Assembly (NCBI GenBank): GCA_003263775.1
Contig: JYJJ01000079.1
Location: forward strand, 186,001 to 250,000
Direction: 5' to 3'
DNA length: 64,000 nucleotides
DNA from: Vibrio maritimus
GTDB taxonomy: Bacteria; Pseudomonadota; Gammaproteobacteria; Enterobacterales; Vibrionaceae
Shown here: positions 58,142 through 64,000 of the stretch, one piece after another
How the letters are laid out: each line of letters begins with the position of its first letter
Numbering within the stretch: the first letter of the stretch is position 1
The notes under the pieces: model-generated
The model's input: the letters and a program-made list of their open reading frames with translations, nothing else
What the model was told of the DNA's origin: nothing
Databases searched by the model: none
Made by a program: the position numbers and the translations under genes

Positions 58142-61100
58142 ATGAAACCGTTGACGCTGACTCTGCAAGCTTTTGGCCCTTTTTCGGGTGTTGAACATAT
58201 TGATTTTCGCACGCTCGGTGACTCGCCGCTATTTTTGATAAACGGCCCAACTGGGTCTGGCAAGAGTTCTATCTTAGATGCCATCTGTTACGCGCTATAT
58301 GGCGAAACGACAGGCAGTGAGCGTACAGGCGATCAGATGCGTTGCGACTATGCTGACGCCAAACTTCTAACCAACATCACGTTTGAGTTTGAATTGGCTG
58401 GAGTTCGCTACCAAATCACTCGCAGCCTGATCAAGAAGTGCCTAAACAGCGCGGTGATGGGATGACGAAAAAGTCCCACTCAGCGCAGCTGATAAACCTT
58501 GATAACGACGAGCTCATTGCCAATAAACCTAAACCGGTTGCTACCGCCATCCAGGAGTTGATGGGGCTAGATGTGAAGCAGTTTCGTCAGGTCATGGTTA
58601 TCCCACAGGGTAAGTTTCGCGAACTATTAACAGCAAGCTCGAAAGAGCGTGAAGCGATTTTTGGCCAACTGTTCCAAACTCAAATTTACACCACGATTGA
58701 GCGTGTGCTATTTGAACGAGCTGCGGGCATTCGAAAGGCTAAAGAAGAGTTCGATAACCAAATCAAAGGCGCGTTAGATGTCGCATCGGTGGAGTCGGAG
58801 TCACAGCTCTCACAAACGCTAATTGAGTTAGCTCCGCAGTTAGAACATGCAGAAAGCGAACTGAATCAAGCAGAAAGCCAAAGAAGTAAAGCGCAGCAAG
58901 AGCTAGATAGTGCACTAGAACTAAGCAAAAAGTTTTCGGCCAAAGCAGAGCTTGAGCATGCGCAATTAAAACACCAACAAAGTAGTGATGCTATAGAGTT
59001 GGCTAAGACCGAGCTCAATGCTCATAAGGCCGCTGCTGCTATTCAGTCGGAGTATGAGAGCCAGCTACGTTTGACCAAAGAGTCCGCTACATTGGCAGAG
59101 CGTTTGCAAACTGGGCAAGGCAAAATTGCAGCCGCGAAGCAAAACCAGTTACAGGCTCAGGCAGCGTATGACGAGGCGAAGAAAGCGAGTGATAATGCTG
59201 AGCCATTAAAACAGGAGCGTTTTGAGTTGAATGCCCTAATTGAGCGCCTGAAAGAGCTCGACAGTAAGAAAGTTGAGCTACAACAGGCAAATCAAAAGCT
59301 TAGTACCATTAGTGCATCTCAATCCACACTTGCCGAACAGATCAAAGCGATGATTCAACAAGAAGAGTCGCTGCATGCTGCTTTCGTCGATGCGGAAAAA
59401 CAGAAGTCGCAGCTTAGCGAACTCACTTTGTCATTGGATCTTGAGACTAAGAAACAGCAAGCGCTGCAGGCAATGACTCAGATAGATGCGCAGCTTGAAA
59501 GTAAACATAAACAGCGAACTGAGCTAACCAACACCATTGCCTCAAAGGAACTAGTCGCAAAAAAGGCGCGCCAAACGCGTACTGAAGCAGAAATTGCTTG
59601 GCACAGCGGGCAAGCCGCTTTACTTGCTGCCTCGTTAGAACAAGATACGCCGTGCCCGGTGTGCGGCAGCGTAGATCATCCGAATGTGGCTACTTTCTCT
59701 GGTCAACCGGTGACACTTGAGCAGGTTAATCAGCTAAGAGAGATAGAAACCAACGCGAAAGATGAACTTACTCGTCATCAACAGTTATTCGCTGAGTTGG
59801 AAAGTCAAATCACTACACTAATTGCGCGCAAGCAAGAGTGGATGGATTCCTTAGATGTCGATCACCAGCAGGATCTTGGTCAGTTTGCTCAAGATGTGCA
59901 GCAGACAATTGCGGAGCTATCCGCGCGCATTACCAATCTGAAAGCGCTGAACATTGAGTTATTGCAGACGCAATATCAGCAAGCGACAGCAAAACGTGTT
60001 GACCTTTCCCAACAGCTTGACCAAACAACCATTCAAGTGAATGAGTTCACGAACCAAGTTCAGCAACTGCATGGTGTAGTTAGCTCGCTAGAATCTGGCA
60101 ATAATACGGGTTATGCGACAGCACAAGCTGTACTAGAGCGCCAGCAAGCTATAGAAACTCAACTTGCTCAATTCGCCGCGTCGTTAGAGCTGGCAGCGCA
60201 AGCAATGAAGCTGGCGAGTGAAACGCTCGCGAAATTTGAATCTCATCTTGAGACGTTGCAAAAACAGTTCGAAGAGTTAGAGCGAGCTCGTGAGAGCGCG
60301 TCAGCGATATGGAAGGTCGCCTTGGGCAACAGTGTATTTGAGTCCGAGCAAGTGTTCTTGAATGCTAAACTTAGCTCAGAACGAGCAGAGCAAAAAGCGC
60401 AGCAAATCGAACATTATCAGCATGAGGGCATTCGATTATCAGAGCAGCTAAATCTACTGACAGCACAGCTTAGCGAGCAATCAATGCCCTCGATAGAACA
60501 AATCACCGAGAATAAACAGCAAGCCGATGTGGTTTACCAAACTGTTCTCAAGCAGTATCAAGTTTATCAGTCACAGCAAAACAGCTTACAGCAAGTGCGT
60601 AAACGCATTGAAACCCTAAGAGCGCAAAATGAAGAGCTCGATAAACAGTATAAAGTCGTGGGTACTTTGAGTGACGTTGCTAACGGACGAACCGGCAATA
60701 AAATCAGTCTTCACCGTTTTGTTCTTGGTGTTTTGCTTGATGATGTTCTTATCCAAGCATCGCAACGACTTAGACTAATGAGCAAAGGGCGTTACGATCT
60801 GAAACGCAAAGAGTCGCGTTCTAAAGGTAATGCAGGCTCTGGCCTTGATCTTATTGTCGAAGATGCTTATACCGGAAAATGGCGCGACGTAGCAACGCTA
60901 TCAGGCGGAGAGTCATTCATGGCCGCATTGTCACTAGCGCTCGGTCTGTCTGACGTTGTGCAGTCCTACAGTGGTGGTATAAGGCTTGATACTCTGTTTA
61001 TTGACGAAGGCTTCGGTAGCCTCGACCCCGAATCTCTCGACCTAGCGGTACAAACGCTGGTTGAGCTTCAACAATCAGGCCGTACGATTGGGATCATTTC

Positions 61101-61188
61101 CCACGTGTCTGAGTTAAAAGAACAAATGCCGCTCCGACTCGATGTACATGCATCACGCGTCGGTAGCACGGTTAGTTTGGTCAACTAG
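58142..61188 (+). CDS. sbcC: Exonuclease subunit SbcC (frame broken once)
   Basis: The SMC/Rad50-like ATPase partner of SbcD. It shows Walker A (FLINGPTGSGKSSILDAICY), long coiled coils, the zinc hook CPVCG near the middle (EQDTPCPVCGSVDHPN), the ABC signature LSGGESFMAALSLALGLSD and Walker B LDTLFIDEGFGSLDP. A single C is missing near 58426 (RSPDQEVPKQRGDG restored). The full length is about 1015 residues, close to E. coli SbcC. It tethers and opens DNA ends for the nuclease. Confidence 0.94.
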
Positions 61189-61201
61189 GAGAAACAACAT
61201 A

Positions 61202-61510
61202 ATGCGCGACCAAATCACTTTTTTTGAACGCTTCGAAGCCGATATCATGGCGGGTAAAAAGACCATCACGATTCGCGATAAATCAGAGATTGATTTCGAA
61301 CTCGGCCGTACCATTCCAGTCGCCACATTCGAAGATGGACGAGTATTCGGTAACTTGAATATTCGCTCCATTACACCAATTTCATTCGATGACATCAACG
61401 CAACACACGCTGAGCAAGAGAACATGACTATCCCACAGTTGCGTGAGGTAATTAGTGAGATTTATCCTGGTGAGGATGAGTTGTATGTGATTGAGTTTGT
61501 GGTGGTATAG
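61202..61510 (+). CDS. yqfB: ASCH-domain N4-acetylcytidine amidohydrolase YqfB
   Basis: A 102-residue ASCH-fold protein like E. coli YqfB, which hydrolyses N4-acetylcytidine. Seen are the start ITFFERFEADIMAGKKTITI, the charged motif RDKSEIDFELGRTIPVATFE and FGNLNIRSITPISFDDINAT. ATG 61202 follows AGGAGA; the frame is open upstream inside sbcC but without likeness. It is 13 bases after sbcC, so it may be read from the same transcript. The length is normal. Confidence 0.9.
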   Translation: MRDQITFFERFEADIMAGKKTITIRDKSEIDFELGRTIPVATFEDGRVFGNLNIRSITPISFDDINATHAEQENMTIPQLREVISEIYPGEDELYVIEFVVV

Positions 61511-61522
61511 AGGTATTTCGTC

Positions 61523-61549
61523 GTGGTGTTCAGATAGACAGAACACCAC
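61523..61549. terminator. Hairpin between convergent genes
   Basis: GTGGTGTTC (61523-61531) and GAACACCAC (61541-61549) form a perfect 9-bp stem with a 9-base loop. The T tract is weak on both sides; by position it ends both yqfB and the minus-strand pair. Confidence 0.6.
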
Positions 61550-61553
61550 ACTC

Positions 61554-61745
61554 TTATGCATCTTGATCGTGTGCTTCCAGCTTCGACAGCTTGTGTGAGT
61601 AATAAACATTTTGAGAAAAAGCGATTAGAAAAACAAAAAAGAAAAGGCCAGTTTTGGTCGTTTCATTCGCTTCTCCCCAGTACCAAACCACAAAGCCCAG
61701 TAATACTGAGTAGAATATCACCTTCATGAGTACGTTTATTATCAT
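61554..61745 (-). CDS. Small membrane protein of an unknown two-gene operon
   Basis: A 63-residue protein with two membrane segments (NVLMKVIFYSVLLGFVVWYW; TGLFFFVFLIAFSQNVYYSH) and a charged tail (KLSKLEAHDQDA). ATG 61745 is selected since GAGG precedes it and it overlaps the upstream stop as ATGA, showing coupling. A longer in-frame start exists inside the upstream gene but is unlikely. No family is recognised. Confidence 0.62.
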   Translation of the reverse strand: MIINVLMKVIFYSVLLGFVVWYWGEANETTKTGLFFFVFLIAFSQNVYYSHKLSKLEAHDQDA

Positions 61746-62284
61746 AAGTAGAACCTCGAGCTTTTGGTGGTGGTTCGATGACTCTGTTCTTGTTGGGCTT
61801 TTATGAGCTCTTGCTTGTTCATGTAGATGCAGCCCCAAATAACCAACATGATCCAGTGCTGTCTTCCCATTCTTTTCTGAGACCAGATATTTTTGATGAG
61901 ATCTTTGCCTCCCAGCACAGAAGCGCCAACACCAATATATCCAACGACAGAATCAATAGAAGCGTGAAATTTGATGTCCTCTAGCAGTTCTTCCGTTGAA
62001 AGGGACCATATTCCCCATTGTGGGTTAACAAAAGTAGTGTCCAGTGCCTTAGTGATGATAGAGCCCATGAGAGCTCTGTTTTCAACTGAGCGAATGGTTT
62101 GCATGGCTTCTATTCTTTGCTGCCTGCTGAGGTGGCGATACAGTATCATCACTGAAATCGCTTCTAATTCGGCTTGTCCGGCGTTGTCTATAAGATTGAT
62201 TGGTAGAGAAGTAATTCGAGCTAAGTATTGAAGTTGTGACTTCAATGTTTTGGGTAAATGGTATGGTAGAACATCACTTTGCAT
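61742..62284 (-). CDS. Hypothetical protein with C-terminal hydrophobic segments
   Basis: A 180-residue protein (MQSDVLPYHLPKTLKSQLQY...). The N-terminal two-thirds are soluble and helical (AELEAISVMILYRHLSRQQR; IRSVENRALMGSIITKALDT). Two hydrophobic segments follow (DSVVGYIGVGASVLGGKDLI; HWIMLVIWGCIYMNKQELIK). ATG 62284 is chosen because GGGA lies 8 bases before it; upstream in-frame ATGs are possible. It is coupled to the small membrane protein downstream. No family is recognised. Confidence 0.62.
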   Translation of the reverse strand: MQSDVLPYHLPKTLKSQLQYLARITSLPINLIDNAGQAELEAISVMILYRHLSRQQRIEAMQTIRSVENRALMGSIITKALDTTFVNPQWGIWSLSTEELLEDIKFHASIDSVVGYIGVGASVLGGKDLIKNIWSQKRMGRQHWIMLVIWGCIYMNKQELIKAQQEQSHRTTTKSSRFYL

Positions 62285-62609
62285 TATTAGCATCCCAAGA
62301 TATAAGACTTTGTGCATATAATAAGCTATGAACAAGGTATCGCTCAGATTTCTTTCTTTGAATAGAGTAGCGTAACAAATACAGTTGAAACTCAGTGTTG
62401 AAGCAGAGTGCTTATGTGCGATTGGTCAAAGACTTTCAAACTTTTTCACGTTTATAAAGTTGGACGGTAACTCGCTTCGACGTAATGTGTAATTTTCAAT
62501 GCCAGTTGTAATCTTATGGACCTAACATGAGTCGCAGTTGAGTGCGAGACGGCAGATTCTGGTTGAGCATATGTCGATATAGCTAAATAACTAATGGAAT
62601 AGAAGTAAT

Positions 62610-63137
62610 ATGAAGGCTGGCAGTTCCCTAAAGATAAGAGTCGCTTCAGACGGTGACTGGACAAATATATATCAACTTATTGAAGATAATATGCTGCAGA
62701 TGCAGCTAGAGTTGAACCTCGATTGGAAGCGCGATTCTATCGTTAGCCACTATCAGTCAAAGTCGGTGTTGGTCGCCGAGCTAGGACAACAAGTGGTTGG
62801 ATTTATCGCCTTTCATCTTTCTGAAAATGTACTGTATATCGATTCGTTACAGGTTGTTAAAACGTTACAGAATCGGTTGTTGGGCTATAGGCTTATCAAG
62901 GCGATGCTTGGTTATTTAAGCGCAAAGCAAGATATAGTGAGCATACGTTGTTGTGTGTTTGAAAATAATCCAGCTCAAAAGCAATACTTTGCTGCGGGTT
63001 TTAAGCAATTACAGCGTAAAGATGGGATACTGACGCTAGAGGCCGATTTAGAGAGCTTGTTGTCTAAACTCGGCCTAATTTACATAGTGACTCAATTTAC
63101 TCAAACAACAACCGCTGATACGCCAACAGCGATTTAG
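62610..63137 (+). CDS. GNAT-family acetyltransferase
   Basis: A 175-residue acetyltransferase with a GNAT core: KIRVASDGDWTNIYQLIEDN at the start, a central strand FIAFHLSENVLYIDSLQVVK, the CoA-binding helix (LQNRLLGYRLIKAMLGYL) and the end motif ENNPAQKQYFAAGFKQLQRK. The CoA loop has R-x-x-x-G-x-R rather than the strict consensus. Its 3' end overlaps the convergent ADP-ribosylglycohydrolase by 41 bases. The substrate is unknown. Confidence 0.75.
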   Translation: MKAGSSLKIRVASDGDWTNIYQLIEDNMLQMQLELNLDWKRDSIVSHYQSKSVLVAELGQQVVGFIAFHLSENVLYIDSLQVVKTLQNRLLGYRLIKAMLGYLSAKQDIVSIRCCVFENNPAQKQYFAAGFKQLQRKDGILTLEADLESLLSKLGLIYIVTQFTQTTTADTPTAI

Positions 63138-64000
63138 GTAAGGTGACTTTCAGTACCCACGTCCTTGGGATGTCTTGTTCCGTTCCTTGATAACACGCTG
63201 CTAGTGTTGCACCGAGCAGTATTGCGCGGCCGCAGTTGTCTCCACCACACAGTATATTTTCGCGAATGCTGGCTTCGTAGCTCGTGGCATTCAGTAGCAA
63301 ATGAACAATCACTGGAAAAGATGCTTCTAAACCGCAGTGCATGCCTAGCTCTGTAGCAACTTCGCTAGAGGGTTTTAAAATCCGCTCTTCGGCGAGCTTA
63401 ATCGCTTCGTCTGTTAGAACTGACAGGCCTTTAGCACTATGTACGCACTCTATTGGCGTTTTACCTGATAATGCGGCTTTCAAAATGGCCGCAGAGGCGA
63501 GGGCATAAGCGACTGCCGTATCATTGTTGTTGGTGACGCGCACCGCTGACTCAACAAGTTGGTTGAGGTTTTTATCCTTGTGATGAAGGGCTAGCAATGG
63601 TGGCAGCTTGGAAATCGCGGGGTTTTGTGTGTCGTCTGCGCCTAGGTTCGACAATGGCTTATCTTCAGCTTCAAGTGCATAAGCGTTAAGCAGAGTGAGT
63701 TTGGTCGCTTATCTATGTAACCGCGCCATTTGCCTCCCATATCAAACCATTCTCGAAACGCGTGAATGTACTGCGCTTCGTCGTATTGCTCATGCTTCGC
63801 GATGGCATCCAGCATCGCAATCATCTGAACCCCGTATTGCGAATAGTCACCGGGCTTTTTACCTTCGTGGGCGTAATAGCCTTTATCTATGTAGTCTTTA
63901 GCGTTTGGTGCATGGAACTCTGGAGTACCATTAGAGAGGGTTTTAATGGCGACTTGGTCGTACAACCAATGAAAGCCCATTGACGCAGCATCGGCGACCA
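63097..64000 (-). CDS. ADP-ribosylglycohydrolase-family protein (5' end outside window; frame broken once)
   Basis: The visible part lacks the N-terminus, which lies beyond the right edge (the frame continues as VADAASMGFHWLYDQVAIK at the boundary). Family marks are DAASMGFHWLYD near the start, QYIHAFREWFDMGGKWRGYI, and the late REN-LCGGDNCGRAILLGATLA, which carries metal-binding Asp residues. One C (plus strand) is missing near 63709, restoring YIDKATKLTLLNAYALEAED. These enzymes remove ADP-ribose from proteins or act on related glycosides. The target here is unknown. Confidence 0.8.

Noticed and set aside
3224..63980. Treating the split genes as pseudogenes or as separate small proteins
   Set aside because: Each pair rejoins by one base at a run or doubled base, the rest of the protein is well kept, and the events are spread evenly over essential and accessory genes. 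Sequence error is the simpler explanation.
1..64000. CRISPR array, tRNA, rRNA, prophage or insertion sequence
   Set aside because: I found no spaced direct repeats, no tRNA- or rRNA-like sequence, no transposase, integrase or phage structural motif. The two tandem arrays have no spacers and are too short for CRISPR.

Overview
The window reads as a chromosomal segment of a marine gammaproteobacterium, most likely a Vibrio or close relative. The basis is gene content and order: the betI-betB-betA-choX-choW-choV choline-to-betaine cluster, polyamine catabolism clusters, GltS, a MalS-type periplasmic amylase, PepT, SbcDC and a manganese-riboswitch TerC gene. It is a metabolic and housekeeping region. 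I see no prophage, insertion sequence, integron, CRISPR array, rRNA or tRNA.

Layout. 1-830: the end of a probable GH13 enzyme, a maltose O-acetyltransferase remnant and a broken small secreted protein gene. 1115-7986 (minus): choline uptake and oxidation to glycine betaine under BetI, with a 500-base leader region that holds a candidate structured RNA. 9645-20059: polyamine cluster 1, with two divergent glutamine synthetase-like ligases, a PuuB-like oxidase, an aminotransferase, a PotFGHI-type importer and a PuuR-like regulator. 20116-26582: mixed genes (MAPEG protein, two unknowns, MATE pump with LysR regulator, flavin oxidoreductase, P-loop kinase-like protein, GFA-like protein). 26661-32596: polyamine/beta-alanine cluster 2 (PuuC-like and MmsA-like dehydrogenases, omega-aminotransferase, amidotransferase, second PuuR-like regulator). 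33719-38891: PafA-like phosphatase, SUMF1 lipoprotein, radical-SAM maturase and a repeat protein. 39003-44754: GltS, an orphan lipoprotein and a MalS-type amylase. 45632-50094: a tiny conserved-looking gene, the Mn riboswitch with TerC/Alx, a DUF1127-like protein, PepT and a MscS-type channel. 50223-56843: an RND efflux pair followed by an RstAB-like two-component system. 56990-61510: SbcD, SbcC and YqfB. 61554-64000: an unknown membrane pair, a GNAT enzyme and an ADP-ribosylglycohydrolase cut by the window edge.

How the genes work together. The choline cluster imports choline and oxidises it to the osmoprotectant betaine. The two polyamine clusters together could take putrescine and spermidine through gamma-glutamylated or free aldehydes to GABA and beta-alanine, and on through malonate semialdehyde to acetyl-CoA.

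Quality warning. At least 21 genes are split by about 28 single-base indels, 27 of them deletions and many at doubled G or C. Restoring one base recovers full-length family proteins in each case, so these look like sequencing or consensus errors rather than decay. I annotate each such gene as one CDS over its full span and say where the break is. The acetyltransferase remnant is different: it has lost most of its body.
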